Below are positions 22,465 to 34,168 of a stretch of 64,000 bases of DNA, one piece after another. Location: assembly GCA_030998225.1 (NCBI GenBank), contig JAPYXD010000450.1, positions 1 to 64,000 of the forward strand, written 5' to 3'. The stretch's first letter is position 1. Each line of letters opens with the position of its first letter. A program made the position numbers and the translations under genes. Under the pieces are notes generated by a model. The model was not told the DNA's origin and searched no databases. It was given only the letters and a program-made list of their open reading frames with translations. The DNA comes from Diplolepis rosae (Eukaryota > Arthropoda > Insecta > Hymenoptera > Diplolepididae).

Positions 22465-23131
22465 AACCCCATAATGCTCTCATGGCAACCGCTAAAATGA
22501 TCGTTTCTTCGGAATCGGGGCGTTCCGTTAAAATTCGCGCTTTTCTTGATCAAGGGTCAACTTGGACTTTCGTAACCACGGAGTTGGTTAATGCTTTCAA
22601 AATTCGCCCTGCACGATTAAATGATATAACGCTGCTTGGTTTGGGAAGTGTTTCGGCTGGTGAATCGCATTACATGGCTCCTGTCGTGTTGTGTTCTCGT
22701 ACAGGTCAAGGGCAGACTTTTTCGAAAAATGCATTAGATGTAAAAAATTTAACGAATTATGTGCCTGGAGTTTGTTTTGACGTTTTAGACAAGCTGTATT
22801 TGCCAAATTCGAATTTGCTCACGATGATATTACAGGCTTACAACCAATTCACATGTTAATTGGAACTGATCATTATGGGTCTATTTTACAGAATGGATTG
22901 AGACAGGGTCATCCGAATGAACCGCTTGCACAGAATTCTGCATTTAGCTGGATAATCTCCGGGAAAACTATTAATATTTCTTCGAAGAAACTTCTCGGTA
23001 ATCTGACAGAAGTGGTTGCACATCATTGTGTTTCAAATGTCGACTTGAATAAATCAATACAAAATTTGGCTCCCACGAATGTCTTTGTAATTTTGAATTA
23101 TTTCCGACGTTCAAAGGAGAGGATTAGTTAA
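22440..23131 (+). pseudogene. pol: BEL/Pao protease region (peptidase A17), broken
   Basis: The frame has a retropepsin-type centre FLDQGSTWTFVTTELV (about 22545-22590), where BEL/Pao elements have a DQGS active-site motif. Downstream lies the A17-family tail with LIGTDHYGSIL and AFSWIISGK (22855-22970), in another frame after a frameshift near 22850. Homology fades after about 23060 and a stop follows at 23131. The polyprotein resumes only at 26786. Confidence 0.85.
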
Positions 23132-23395
23132 ATACCTGTAACATCGCATTTAATATAGAATGAAAACTGATTCGACGGTTTGACTTTCTTGTTGACATGA
23201 TTCAGCCATAAGCGGTCAGATCTTGGCTTCTTTATGGTACAATCAGAGGCTAACTTACGAGTGCGCCATGAGTGAGCCTCCAATCCGTCTCAAAAGACGA
23301 GCCTTCGTTTTCATATATAAAGGCAGCATAACTGCGCCGTCGAAAACGAGTTAATGAATGATGTAACATTCTTCAATCTGTTTATTTTTTCAAGA
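23132..23395. promoter_or_regulatory. TATA-containing segment, possible solo LTR
   Basis: TATATAAAGGCAGC near 23315 resembles a strong core promoter. The segment 23137-23366 starts TGTAACAT and ends ATGTAACA, which would suit a short LTR, but I find no second copy and no clear target duplication. Confidence 0.25.
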
Positions 23396-23889
23396 AACTT
23401 TTTCGAGTCCTCTAGAATAATACAAAAAAGTTATTAATGTGATATGTGCATGAAAGTTATTTTTGCACATTTTACATAGTTAACAAGTATGTCTGTGTAT
23501 CACTGAGAAAAATATATCTGAATTTTTCCTGTTTTTTATAGGAATTCTACCTCAGGGGGTAGAAAATAGAAAAATTTGCTAGTTGAAATGAAGTGTATGC
23601 TATTGCGAAAGTGAAATAAGGGGATAAAAAATGAAAGTATTTACTTTTTTTTAATAGGAAAGTTGTTATTCAAATTTTGACGGAAATAGTACGTTACTTA
23701 AAGAAAATATGTACAGTAACTGATTCTGATAAAGTCCGATAAATAAAGTTGAAGGCAAATTATGTATCAACTATACACGAATCCGTGCATTAGCATACGG
23801 CGTGCTCACGCGTGCAGTGGACTTGTGTGTGTATGTGGATACAGACGTGCGTCATGTTCGAATGTAGTAGTGTATTTTTGACGCACAAA

Positions 23890-24300
23890 GTGACTTAAAT
23901 TTACCTATCTTATAAAACAAACTTTATAAAGTCCACCAATTTTGTAAACTCAATAAAATACAAACTTTACAATTTTTCTAAACAGTTCATATAAAGTCAT
24001 TTATAAAAACTTTATAAAAATACCAAGCTATGATAAAGTCAACAATAAAAAAATTTTACAAAGTTAAGAGTTTCATAAAGAATCGTACCTTCATAGAAGT
24101 ACAAACTTTATAAAAGTCAGTAATTTCATAAAGTTTCGTGTTTTTAGAAAAAAACGCATTTTATAAAGACAATTTTTATAAAAAATTTTATAAAGTTGAC
24201 TTCTTAAAAATGTTTATAAAGTTGACTTCTTAAAAATTCACTAATTTTATAAAATTTTAATTTTAAAAAGGTGACTTAATAAAGTTTTTAATTACTAAGG
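23890..24300. repeat. degenerate ACTTTATAAA repeat field
   Basis: More than twenty close variants of CTTTATAAA/TTTATAAAGT occur at irregular spacing. It is simple AT-rich repeat DNA with no coding sense. Confidence 0.7.
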
Positions 24301-25030
24301 ACCATCTGCATATTTACGGCATAGTTGATGTTTTTCAATACTACCTATTTTTTTTAGTGAAACATCATGAAAAATTGAACGACGTGCTTCACATTATTAT
24401 TCGAGAAGCGCATCGGTTACGATTGTCATTGATTTTAAGCTTTATTTTCGAGTTTTCTAAAACAAAACACTTAAAAACGTTTTGAAACATATTGTGTTCT
24501 TTCCGGTTTTCCAATTTGATAATACGATTTTACTAATTGGTCTTTCAATTTGGTTATTAAATAAAGTCATTTTGAAAAACCGCTGGTTTTCCTATGTAGA
24601 ATCTGCATTTAGGAAAACAAATTTGTTTTTTACGGTTGGGAAACGATTACACCAACAACAGCAGGGGTTTTCAAAGTAAAACTCGTAAGAAAATGGGGCA
24701 TCTCAGGCTGTGGGTCATGTAACTAATAATCGAAGTGCCGTTGCAATGATTTCACAGGTCAGCGATCTTCGTTGCATCTACGGACCACGAGTGTGCGAGT
24801 TTGAACCCAGCTTGGAACAGAATTATTTTCAGATTTTTTTGACTTCACTAGAAAAATATTTAAATTGCCTAACATAATTACTAACATTGTTTCATAATTG
24901 TGCATGATAATAAAAGTCTGAATAATTTCTCCTTTCACACAGGTTGACAATGATAAGTAGAAAAATGAAGGTAGAAACGTAAAAAGAGAGGAGGGAAGAA
25001 GGAGAAAAGGATCGATAAAAGGGAAAAGAA
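24301..25030. other. intergenic, with possible tRNA-like SINE box
   Basis: No gene is seen. GCGAGTTTGAACCCAGC at about 24795-24811 resembles a Pol III B box, preceded by GGTCAGCGATCTTCG near 24757. This could be the head of a degraded SINE on the plus strand. A matching A box is not clear. Confidence 0.3.
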
Positions 25031-26489
25031 ATAATAGATAGGGTATTGTTGACATTGGCAGAAAGTAAGCATTTTCTGTTAGCATATCAGTTAGTCACGC
25101 ATTACCATCTAATATAAGGACATCGGGACGCGAAAATGAACGATTTTCAAGAATATTTTGATATCTTCATGGTGCTGGGGGAATGCCGTAAACATTACAG
25201 AAACGCCTAAGATTTGTATGCGGCTCGTTATCCGGATAGGCAAGAAAAATCGCACATGGCTTTTAAGCGATTATCTGACCATTTCTGTTGCTTCGGTACA
25301 GTGAAAAGAAAACGTGAGTCAAACGTCGACCAATTGTTAATGAAAACAATGCGAATGCTATTTAGCTTTTGCTGCACTAAATCCACATGCGAGCAGCAAG
25401 CAAATGGAAAAAAAGAGTGGAATTAGTCAGCGCTCTGTATTCAGAATCTTACATCAACACAAGTTCCATCCGTATCGTATGTCATTACATCCGGATTTGT
25501 ACGGCAATGATTTCCTAAGACGCGTCAATTTCTGTAATTGGATACGTATAAAAATGCGCACACATGTCTCCTTTTTGAATCATGTGCTTTTTTCTGATGA
25601 AGCTAACTTCGCAGATACGGGAAATGTGAATAGGTATAATATGCATTATTGGGCAAATTAAAATCCTCGATGTATGAGAACTGTACGATTTCAACATTCG
25701 TGATCCGTTAATTGTTGGTGCGGCATTGTCGGCGATCACGTCATTGGTCCATATTTCTTTGAAGGTCCCTTGACGGGGCAAGTTTACGCAAACTTTCCGC
25801 AAAACGTGCTGCCTCAATTAATGGAAGCCGTGCCCTTGCATGTTCGCATGAACATGTGGATGCAACACGACGGTGCACCGCCCCATTATGCTCTGTGTTC
25901 AAGACAAGTGACAAGTAGCTTGGCCACCCCGTTCACCAAATCTAACATCACCAGATTACTTTTGATGGGGTATTGTCAAAGAACGCGTGATGGCGATAGC
26001 TCCTGACATTCGTGACGACATGAAGGAAACAATACGCCGAGCATGTACCGAAATTACACCACAAATGTTGGCTGAAGTTAGACGGTCTTTTCATAAGCGA
26101 ATTAAGAAGTGCTTAGAAGTCGAGGGTTATCACTTCGAGCATCTTCTGTAGATAGACGCAAACCAAGGTTAGTGGATTCTTGGAAAGTGATTATTCCGAT
26201 ATGTTTCGATTTTTCGATTATTTTCATATTTTGCATGACTAGAATGACCTTGTGTTGTAGGTTGCTGAATTGGTCCTAAAATCGGTAATAATGTCATCAA
26301 AAAAATACCTGTTTCCATTTAAAAAAGTGGAGTTGACCTTGACGTAGCTTAAGTGCCTCCACCGATAAAAAAATAGCGTGGTCGAGTATGACAGCCTTCT
26401 TGAATACTGAAACTTTTTCTGAAACATTTCTGGATATGATCAATAGTTTGAGTGCTATTGCTCTGTAACACTTTATGTGCCTCACCCTG
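25031..26489 (+). mobile_element. Tc1/mariner-type transposon copy 1, left end missing
   Basis: The right end GTGCCTCACCCTG ends at 26489 and is followed by TA. The last ~330 bp (26160-26489) are an inverted relative of the terminal ~320 bp of the other copy at 36290-36601, so this family has very long terminal inverted repeats. The left TIR is absent. Similarity to copy 2 begins near 25031, just before GGGTATTGTTGACA. Confidence 0.85.
25136..26151 (+). pseudogene. Tc1/mariner-type transposase copy 1, broken
   Basis: It starts at ATG 25136 (MNDFQEYFDIF) with an N-terminal helix-turn-helix region as in the DUF4817-containing insect transposases. The catalytic region includes FSDEANF, MQHDGAPPHYA and, in another frame, WPPRSPNLTSPDYF, giving three acidic positions of the DDE/D fold. 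The gene ends at TAG 26151. Lesions are a TAA near 25206, frameshifts near 25310, 25400 and 25660-25770, a missing segment after 25910, and a frameshift near 25960. Name and superfamily come from motif recall; the exact clade is uncertain. Confidence 0.88.
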
Positions 26490-26491
26490 TA

Positions 26492-26785
26492 TATGCCGAG
26501 TCATGTCGCCATTTTTGGCGCCCTGAAGCAGACATAATCCGAGAATTAGAATTGTACATTTGTTGTCGTATTTATGCTGCCGTAAAGCAGGGACTGCCCC
26601 TTGCTGAACTTTTGCCATGTCATGCTGTATTGATGCATTCTTAAACTACCCATAAATATCATAATTATGATGCATGAAAAAACTCTGCCTTAGGCGGACG
26701 CATCTACGCTCAAACATGTATACCTTTTAGTATATCTGATGGCGTTTTAAAATTACGCTTAAGCCTACGATCCTGCTATCTGGAT
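26492..26785. other. unassigned gap before the BEL/Pao RT
   Basis: Sequence between the transposon end and the first recognisable RT codons. Its position suggests decayed RT coding DNA, but I cannot align it. Confidence 0.35.
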
Positions 26786-27236
26786 TGTAGATTGAACACC
26801 TTAATAAGTTACGGTACAGCATCGGCAACATACTTGGCATTGCGGGTTATTAGACAATTGATAGAAGACGAAAGTTCTTCATTTCCGTTAACTTCAGACG
26901 TTCTTCTGCGTCAGTTTTATATTGATGATTGTCTTTTCGGTGCTGATTCTGAAGAACAAATTCTCAAGATTCGAGAAGAAATTGAAACTCTCCTTGGCAA
27001 AATAAAATTTCAATTGTGAAAATGGGTAAGGAATTCCGCCTTATTGCTTCGGGATATTGATCCCGCTGATCACCGTCTCGCTATTGAAATGTCACTATGA
27101 AAGTTCTTACGAAACGATCAGTGCTATCTTTGATCGCTCGACTTTATGATCCATTTCGATGGCTTTCCCCAGTTGAAGTTCTCGCTAAATGGTTTATGCA
27201 GTAATTGTGGTTGAAATCACTGAGTTGGGCCACCCC
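26786..27236 (+). pseudogene. pol: BEL/Pao reverse transcriptase fragment
   Basis: The frame has SYGTASATYLALRVI followed by FYIDDCLFGAD (about 26920-26945). The YIDD box, with the surrounding CLFGA, is typical of BEL/Pao RT. A TGA ends the first frame near 27017; further RT/thumb words such as WVRNSALL, IDPADH and LARLYDPFRWLSPV follow in shifted frames up to about 27236. There the R1-like element begins. The RNase H that should follow is not found on either side of it. Confidence 0.88.
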
Positions 27237-27239
27237 TTG

Positions 27240-28100
27240 GACTGGTACCTTGACGGAGTCCTTCTCTTGGCTCTGCCAAAAAAGGACGTGTGTAGAGGCT
27301 TAGCAGTAAGCCCTCAGGCAATGGAAGTTGTAGTGTCCTGATGAATCGCTGAACAAATGCAGGGCGCTCTATAGACGAGCAGCTTCCCAGTGCGTGAAGT
27401 GTGCCCTATAAACAGGTCTATACCAGGTTGAAAGCGGAGGATGCTTTAGACGCGTCTATCCTCATGCATGGAGAAGGATGTATGCCCCAGAAGTGAATGA
27501 ATGACAGCGCCGCATGCCTGTGATATATGTCCTTTGAATGCGAGAGAAGATCCTATAGAAGGGCTCTCTCTTGAATGAGGCTCAGAATGAACTGGTGTAT
27601 GGAATCTCATGGGGAACACTGCAAAGCCTCCGCAGTCTGTGACTAAGAACAGCCCAAACGATCGTTCCCGTATGGCATCCTACTGACAGTGCTTCGTCGC
27701 CGAGTAGTGTCTTCCCCGGCCCACGAGGAGACGAGGCTGATGTGAGCCTAGCTCTGCCGAGGTGGTGTGCCATGCGAGGAGTCAGCCCCTTCGGGACCTT
27801 GATCAGGTAGTGCGTATTGAACACAGGTGTTGGAGCCTGTGTTACTTCGAGCGATTCCGGTCTCTTCGTGTATTCCGGGACCGGCTAAGGGGAGGTTGGG
27901 CCTCAGGGAACTGGGGTAGGACTTCGGTCCGAGGGTACACACGTTCCTAACTACTCCGACCCGCTCCTCTACGCACGATGCGTTAGTAAAACAATTCATG
28001 GATAATTTAAAAAATAAATGTGGGAATGAGAAGATAGAGGCGCCTTCGGGAGCGGGGGGATGGAGAGTCATCCTTCATCTCCTAAAGGAGTAAAGTGATA
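27240..28100 (+). other. R1-like element 5' region, untranslated
   Basis: GC-richer than its surroundings, it begins right after the BEL/Pao RT and runs into R1-type ORF1. I see no convincing gene. Its base composition and position fit the 5' UTR of the non-LTR element. Confidence 0.5.
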
Positions 28101-28104
28101 AAAT

Positions 28105-28640
28105 GAAGAAGCTGGGCACAGCTCTAAAGTGCATCCAGGAGGGTATGTAAAAAAACAACCCTCGACCAGTGAAAATGAGTGTTGGGGAGGTTGCCGAAGT
28201 GCTGGGCAGCCTGGTCAACACCCATAAGCACTTGATGCTTAGCTCAGCGTCTCTGGGGGACCTAGTTGGGCACTGCAGGCTTCACAGCCGTTTCGGCGGG
28301 GTAAGGACTGTGTTGGTCCAGCTGGCGGACGCAGACGTTCCATGCCTGCTCCAGCTGGGAAAGGTGAGGAGCAGGTGGGTGAACTGCCGCATCTAGGAAC
28401 ATGCCGAAATTGTCCAGTGTTTTAGGAGCCAGAGGTATGGCCACGTCTCGCGGGGCTGAACCCACCCCAGCAGAAAGGATGCTACTGGAGGTGCGGTGTT
28501 ATAACGCACAGGGCCAATGAGTGTAAGGTCCCGCCGAAGTGCTTTACTTACACCGGTAGGGGCGAAAAGGAAACTGCCCGTGTTTCTGGAAGCGGCTCTT
28601 GCCTGGTGTTCGGGGAAGAATTCCGGAGGTTGAGGGGCAG
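28105..28640 (+). pseudogene. R1-like non-LTR ORF1 (gag-like) fragment, broken
   Basis: The frame from about 28165 encodes a gag-like C-terminal part leading into a zinc knuckle (QCFRSQRYGHVSRG, about 28405-28460). A second C/H-rich element, RCGVITHRANEC, follows at about 28490-28525 in another frame. Such tandem CCHC knuckles end R1-clade ORF1 proteins. Stops at about 28396 and 28458, plus frameshifts, break it. In the first knuckle the second cysteine position is serine. Confidence 0.75.
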
Positions 28641-29245
28641 GAATCCTGCAGCTCATCCTCGGGAGAGGAAAAGATACCCTGGACCTCCTAATGCAGACTG
28701 CCAGGGAGAGGGGGGCCGATGTGTTGCTTATGAGTGAGCAACACAAATGGTCCGAAAACTCTGCTCTGTATCAGGATGCATCACAGAGGGCTGGGATCGT
28801 AGTTTGTAGCCCTGGTTTGAGCATCGGGGATTTTCTGGAGTCCGACGCGGGGTTTTCTTGGGTGGAGGTGGCGGGTGTGCGTGTGTACAGCTGCTACTTC
28901 TCTCCCATTGATCCTTTCAATGTCTTCGAGACCCAGATCCTCCTCCTTGAGGAAAGTCTCAGAGAGGCTAGTGGGCGGTCCCTTATTGCGGGCGACGTCA
29001 ATAGTTAGTCGCCCGACTGGGGAGAAGACCGTCTGGACAGGAGGGGAATCCTGGTCGGTGCGATGTTCGCTAGAAATGACCCGATTGTATTGAGCCAGGG
29101 CAGGGATTTTACGTTCAGACGAAGAGCGGGGGAGTCTATCATCGACCTGACGATTGCCGCACCCTGTCTACCCTCAAAGATAGGCGACTGGTGCGTCTTC
29201 GAGGTCATAACCTTGAGTAGTTCGAATTCTGTCGGAATTAGCAGC
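28640..29245 (+). pseudogene. R1-like ORF2 endonuclease domain, broken
   Basis: The frame reads an apurinic-endonuclease-type domain: LGRGKDTLDLLM, VLLMSEQHKW, SLIAGDVNS, SPDWGEDRLDRRG and a final TLSS. The GD-N and SPDWGE motifs match R1-clade non-LTR elements, which nick target DNA before target-primed reverse transcription. TAG at 29006-29008 interrupts it inside the catalytic GDxN region. Similarity ends near 29230, where hAT sequence begins. The RT domain resumes at 30889. Confidence 0.87.
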
Positions 29246-29249
29246 TCAT

Positions 29250-30885
29250 AAAGTACGGCAGCTTCACACAATAAAGAAAATATAAAGGATGTATTCACAA
29301 ACATTACAGCGTATCAAAAAAGGGGTTTCAAACACACGAAACTGACTGATAAAATTCTTTGCATGATTTGTAAAGACTCTCAGCTTGTAGCAACAGTGGA
29401 AAGAGAAGGATTTCAAGAATTAATTAAATACGTAGCACCAAATTATAAATTGCCCGGCAGAAAAACCTTCTCACGCCATCTTAACGAGAAGTACTCAAAC
29501 ATATCGAATGATTACAAAGAAACTTTAAAAAGCATCAAGGACATAACGCTAACCACGGATCTTTGGTCTGACACCTTAAACACTAGAAGCTTTCTAGGGA
29601 TTACGGCACATTACCTAGTAGGGTCGGAGATTATCAGCGTTGTCATAAAATTCTATGAATTTGAATTAGCTCATGCATCAGCCAATGTCGATGAAAAATT
29701 ACGAGAATTGTGCACAGAATGGGGGATCGACCCTGATAATATTATCACAATTGTGATAGACAACGCGGATAATATCGTGGAAGCTGTTAAAGCTTTCGTC
29801 GGCAAGAAAAAGTGTTTGGGATGCTGCGCTCATAAAATTAATTTGGTTGCAACCAATTCCAACAGGAACGTGCAAGGACTGCCATATTTGATCAAAAAAG
29901 TTAAAACGATTGTCACATGGTTCAAACAATCTAACATTGCAAGCGATGCTCTGAGAGCTGCTTCAGATCTCAAACTAAAGTAGGATGTAGAAGCGAGATG
30001 GAACTTAACGTTCTACATGCTGATAAGGTTCATCCTTTTTAGCACAACTGTTCATGGAATTCTCTTCAAGCATGCTTCAGCGCCTCCTATGGTTACTACA
30101 CAAGAACTCAATGAACTGACAGAAGTTTCTGCTGTATTAAAGCCTTTAGAGGAAATTACACGAGAATGGTCAGCAGAAAAGTACGTTACTCTGAGTAAAG
30201 TGATTCCTATGATCAACCCTTAAAAGGAACAGCTTCAAGTAATCGAGCCGAAAACTCCGATGGCACATCAGTTAAAAACATTATGCTGGGTGAAGTTAAT
30301 AAAAGATTCGGTCAGGTGGAAAAAGTTCCAATGTTCTCCATTGCAACACTCCTGGTCCCAAGATTTAAGAAACTTGATTTCAACAGTCCTGTCGATTTTT
30401 CGCACGCTGTGAGCAGTTTAAGGAACATGCTACTGCAGAATCGTCCGTCTCTGAATATTCTCGATGTTGTATTTATCTCGTATTATATTATTAAAATAAG
30501 TTTTAAAATGCAAAAGAATGTAATTTATTTATGGAAAAGGGATATCCTTCTGGCTCCTAATTCTTTAGAATAAAAACCTCCTGTCTGCCTAATTAAACGA
30601 ACTTTTGTTATCAACGCTATCAAGGATATCAAATCCTAATTTTCTAGCCTTTCAATTCAAGTTGTTTATTTCAATTTTTGAATATTTATTTTCAATGTCC
30701 TATAATTTTTATTTTAATTTTGTATTATATTATTAAAGTCAGCTTTTATCTGCACAAAATTATAGTAATTTACTTACGGGGAAGGAAAAATCTTACATCG
30801 ATGTTTCTTCAGACATCGATGTTTTTGTTTTTGATGTATCGATGTTTCGATGTATCGACGTTTTCCATTCGATGTCCCTGCACTA
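29250..30885 (+). mobile_element. truncated hAT copy inside the R1-like element
   Basis: It shares protein and terminal sequence with the full hAT at 45443-50455. It starts in the middle of the transposase and jumps from about 30460 to the 3' end, where ATCGATGTTT-type words and TTCGATGTCCCTGCACTA close it at about 30885. The left TIR, BED finger and last exon are missing. The R1 sequence between the endonuclease and the RT is partly lost at the same place. Confidence 0.85.
29330..30460 (+). pseudogene. hAT transposase fragment
   Basis: Frames encode the hAT catalytic region: TTDLWSDTLNTRSFLGITAH, a DNADNIVEAV segment, then GCCAHKINLVATNS and EITREWSAEKYVTLSKVIPMI. They align with the transposase at 46499-48971. 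Stops occur at 29981-29983 (TAG) and 30221-30223, with a frameshift near 30280. The C-terminal dimerisation domain is absent. The protein would bind the ATCGAT-rich ends of its family, but this copy cannot be active. Confidence 0.9.
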
Positions 30886-30888
30886 GTG

Positions 30889-31452
30889 AGAAGCTTGTTT
30901 GCACATATGCAGTCATTTCTGAGACAGGACCGAAGTTCCTGCATTGTCCGTCGCGAGGATCTTTTCACTCTCGAGGAACTGAAGAGAGCGGGTGGAAGGC
31001 TTAAAGCCAATACGGCGCCGGAGATCGATGGGGTACCAAATGAGATCCTCAAAGAAGTGATCGTGGTATACCCGAGATCCTTTTGGAAGCCTTTAGTTCC
31101 TGTCTTCGGGAGGGAAAGTTCTTCAACGAATAGAAGAGGCTAAATCTGAGCGACAGGTGAGTGATATTCGAGGGCGACAAATAGTCTCTTAAAGAAGAGA
31201 TGACATGTGTCGCCCCTCAAGGGTCGCGGGTGGGTCCACTCGTCTGGAACGTTATGTATGACGATTTCCTGCGTATGGACTGCTGGAATCTTGGAGCTGA
31301 GGATAAATGAAAGTCTGTTGCGGGCAAAGCGTTGGTTGAATAGTAGATGCCTAAAAATGACCCCTGAAAAGACCGAGGCTTTGCTGGTCACAGATAGGAG
31401 ATCCTTCCAGTTCTCGAGAATTGTTCTCGGTGAACATGAGTCGGAGGACGAT
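30889..31452 (+). pseudogene. R1-like reverse transcriptase fragment
   Basis: It holds the start of the RT (TLEELKRAGGRLK, APEIDGVPNEIL), then, in another frame, TCVAPQGSRVGPLVWN around 31204-31250. LLRAKRWLNSRCLKM and EKTEALLVTDRRSFQF follow (31310-31415). These are R1-clade RT words in correct order, but the YADD-type catalytic block and most of the palm are missing between them. It ends about 31452, where BEL/Pao integrase begins. Confidence 0.85.
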
Positions 31453-32660
31453 TGCCGAATGCTCCTTTGATGTTTAATCGACGCCATCCGGCTATACTTA
31501 GGAAATATCTAGTCGTCAACCTGATCATACGCTATTATCATGAGAAATGTCTACATGGGGCAACTCAACTCACTTTGAGTCAAGTACGCCAATGTTTTTG
31601 GGTTTTGAAGTCCCGACAGTTGGTTAAGTCGGTAATTTTCAATTGCGTCCAATGCGCTCGCCTAAAAGCTGCTGTCGCTGAGCAATTGATGGGTGCCCTG
31701 TCTGTCAATCGAACTTTGCGCCTGTCAAGACCTTTCTCTCACGTCAGTATTGACTATGCCAGACCTCTGAAAATAAGATTACATAGAGGTCGCGGTCATG
31801 CTTCTCATTCCGCATACGCTGCAGTATTTGTTTGCTTCGCGGTCCGTGCAAACCGTCTCGAAGCTGCAAGCGATTATACTTCCGAAGCCTTTGTGGCAGC
31901 GCTCAAACTTTTGTATCTCGTCGCGGCTTACCAAACACAATATACAGTGATCAGGAGACTAATTTCAAAGGTGCACAGCGCGAATTAGACGAAGAGTTTG
32001 CTAAAGTTATCCAGAGTTCCCTTGTTCAAGTATATTTAATCAATGACCAAATTCGATGGAAGTTAATTTTGCCGGCCGCTGCGCATTTTGGTGACATCTG
32101 GGAATCAAGGGTTCGTAGTACCAAGCATCACTTGCGGCAAATCTTAGGGAATCGTGCTCCTACTTTCGAGGAGTTAAACACATTATTGTGTCAGATTGAA
32201 ATGTGTCTTAACTCGCGACCTTTAAGCCTTCTTCAGGACGATCCACAGGATTTGCGACTGGTCACATCGAGTCATTTTTTAATAGGGGAAGAATTATCCG
32301 CAATTACAAAGGCCTCACTCCTGGGCGTGAAAGAAAATCGTTTATCTCGATGGCACCTCTGGAAGCAACTCCTTGAATCGTTCTGGAAGGGTTGGTCTGA
32401 AAACTATCTGCTGTCATTACAACAACGAAACAAATGGCGGATTCAACAAGAAAATCTTTCCATTAATCAACTTGTATTGGTTTAAGAAGACACTTCATCC
32501 CCTACTAAATGGCCTTTGGGCAGAACAATACAAGTAAAAAAGGGATCCGATGGTTTTGTTGGAGTAGCTACTGTTCGTACCGCTACGGTCACTTACGCTT
32601 GACCTATTACAAAGTTAGCTTTACTTTCTGTTGAACATGTGGATACCGATAAAGACTAAT
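31452..32660 (+). pseudogene. pol: BEL/Pao integrase, broken
   Basis: It begins NAPLMFNRRHPAIL, followed by an HHCC zinc-binding region (YYHEKCLHGATQLTLSQ, NCVQCARLKA). The catalytic core has HVSIDYARP, then in a shifted frame NTIYSDQETNFKGAQRELD, and AAAHFGDIWESRVRSTKHH. The C-terminal part contains LNSRPLSLLQDDPQDL, SHFLIGEEL and SLQQRNKWRIQQ. A frameshift near 31910 and a TAA at 32483-32485 break it; the tail continues to about 32660. RNase H is missing upstream, so the R1 insertion point coincides with a deletion. Confidence 0.92.
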
Positions 32661-33300
32661 TGTTAAAAAATTATACCGTCGCCAAAATTCTATGTTTTCT
32701 AAGTTTGAACCGTAAAGGCTCGCGGACGGCAATGTATTAAGGATTAGAATAATTTTATTTTTATTTCTAGATTTAACAATAATGTTGGGCGATCGATAAA
32801 AGCGAGCGTATTATTATCCATCATTTCAAACTTTCGATTATCGCTCAGTTGTTCAAGGCAAAATCGATAGTGCCAACTTCAAGCAAAAAAAGTTGTTGCT
32901 TGTCTAGTCGTGTGGGCCATTGTCTTGTTTTTCGCTTGTCGATTCGCTAACCACTTTTGTGTTATTGTCAAATTTAGTTGGAGCTTTTACGCTCAAGCGT
33001 TTTGCTATTGGAAAATCGTCGGATTTATGTCAAAAGTTAAAATGTGAAAAGAATAAAATGTGGTGTGAATTAGACAAACGTTATTGCGTCAGCCAATGGT
33101 TGTGCTCATAAGCGTTAGTTCAAACCTGAACCTTTCGTAGACTTTAATAGGTGGCGATCCTCCTTTCTACCCAGTGACGCATGCGCACTTTGAGAGTGGG
33201 CTGGAATCACACATTCACGCCCGTATCATCAGGCGGGAATGGGCTTACTGACCGCTTACGAAACTTACATCCGTTACCATAATCGGACATGTGCGCCAGT
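32661..33300 (+). other. BEL/Pao 3' region and possible 3' LTR
   Basis: It lies directly after the integrase. TGTTGGGCGATCGATAAA at about 32783 would suit an LTR start. I could not find the partner LTR near 21.5 kb or define the right end, so the call is positional. Confidence 0.35.
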
Positions 33301-33562
33301 TTCAACTTTTATCTAAAATTTGATTTGTAGCTCACTTCAAGTTTGGCCTGCCATAATAAAATATGCAATTTTGAAAGCTAAAAGCAGGTAATAATTTCCG
33401 TATATGCGTACTTCGACCTTTGAGATACATTTTTATCGCCTAGTTTACTGTGCACTTAAACGAAAAATATAATATAAAAAATATATAACTTGTCTTCCTT
33501 GCCACGCAATATACTATTATACTCTTCTCCTATGGCATTTATCAATTCTCTTCTAATTCATT

Positions 33563-34160
33563 CAGGGTGACCATAATTGATTTTCGAAAAGTAGGACAAA
33601 AATTTATTTAAAAAAGAGGACAACGTAGGACAGAAAACTTTGAAAAACAGGTCAAAGTAGGACAGAAAAGTTTGAAAAAGGGGACAAAGTAGGACAGGAA
33701 AGTTTGAAAAGGGGGACAATGTAGGACAGAAAAGTTTGAAAAAAGAGTACAAAGTTAGACAAACTAGTTTGAAAACAGAACAAATTAGGGCACAGTAGAA
33801 TACAACGTATTAAATAAAAAAGAGAATTTTGAAACATTTTTTTCAAATTAATTATTTCATCAAATGTTATTAACGCTTAACATTTTATATTTTTATTTTT
33901 GAACCCTAGTGCATTCTAAGCAATAATCTATTGAGTTAAAAGTTTATTTTTGAGTTGTTGAGACTTGTGAATTAACGAAGAAATCGTTAAATGGCAGTGA
34001 AGGATAAAATTTTGTACAAAAAAAAGATCCAAAAGTGGATTAAAAAATAAAAAATTAATCATTTGAAAAATCCGGACAAAATAAAAAATCCTATAGAACA
34101 ACTTACACAAGCCCTGAAATGAGGACACATCCGGAGAAATCTGGACGGCTGGTCACCCTA
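33563..34160. mobile_element. hAT-type MITE with perfect 8-bp TSD
   Basis: The termini CAGGGTGACCA and TGGTCACCCTA are inverted, flanked by AATTCATT at both 33555-33562 and 34161-34168. CAGGGTGACCA-type ends and 8-bp duplications are classic hAT features. The 598 bp body has no transposase and includes a minisatellite. Confidence 0.9.
33588..33790. repeat. minisatellite of about six ~32 bp units
   Basis: Units read GTAGGACAGAAAAGTTTGAA with a variable GGGGACAA-type remainder. It sits inside the hAT MITE. Confidence 0.85.
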
Positions 34161-34168
34161 AATTCATT

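Noticed and set aside
27240..28100. rRNA gene fragment, given R1 elements insert in 28S DNA
   Set aside because: The sequence shows no 28S-like conserved blocks I recognise, and flanks are BEL/Pao coding DNA.
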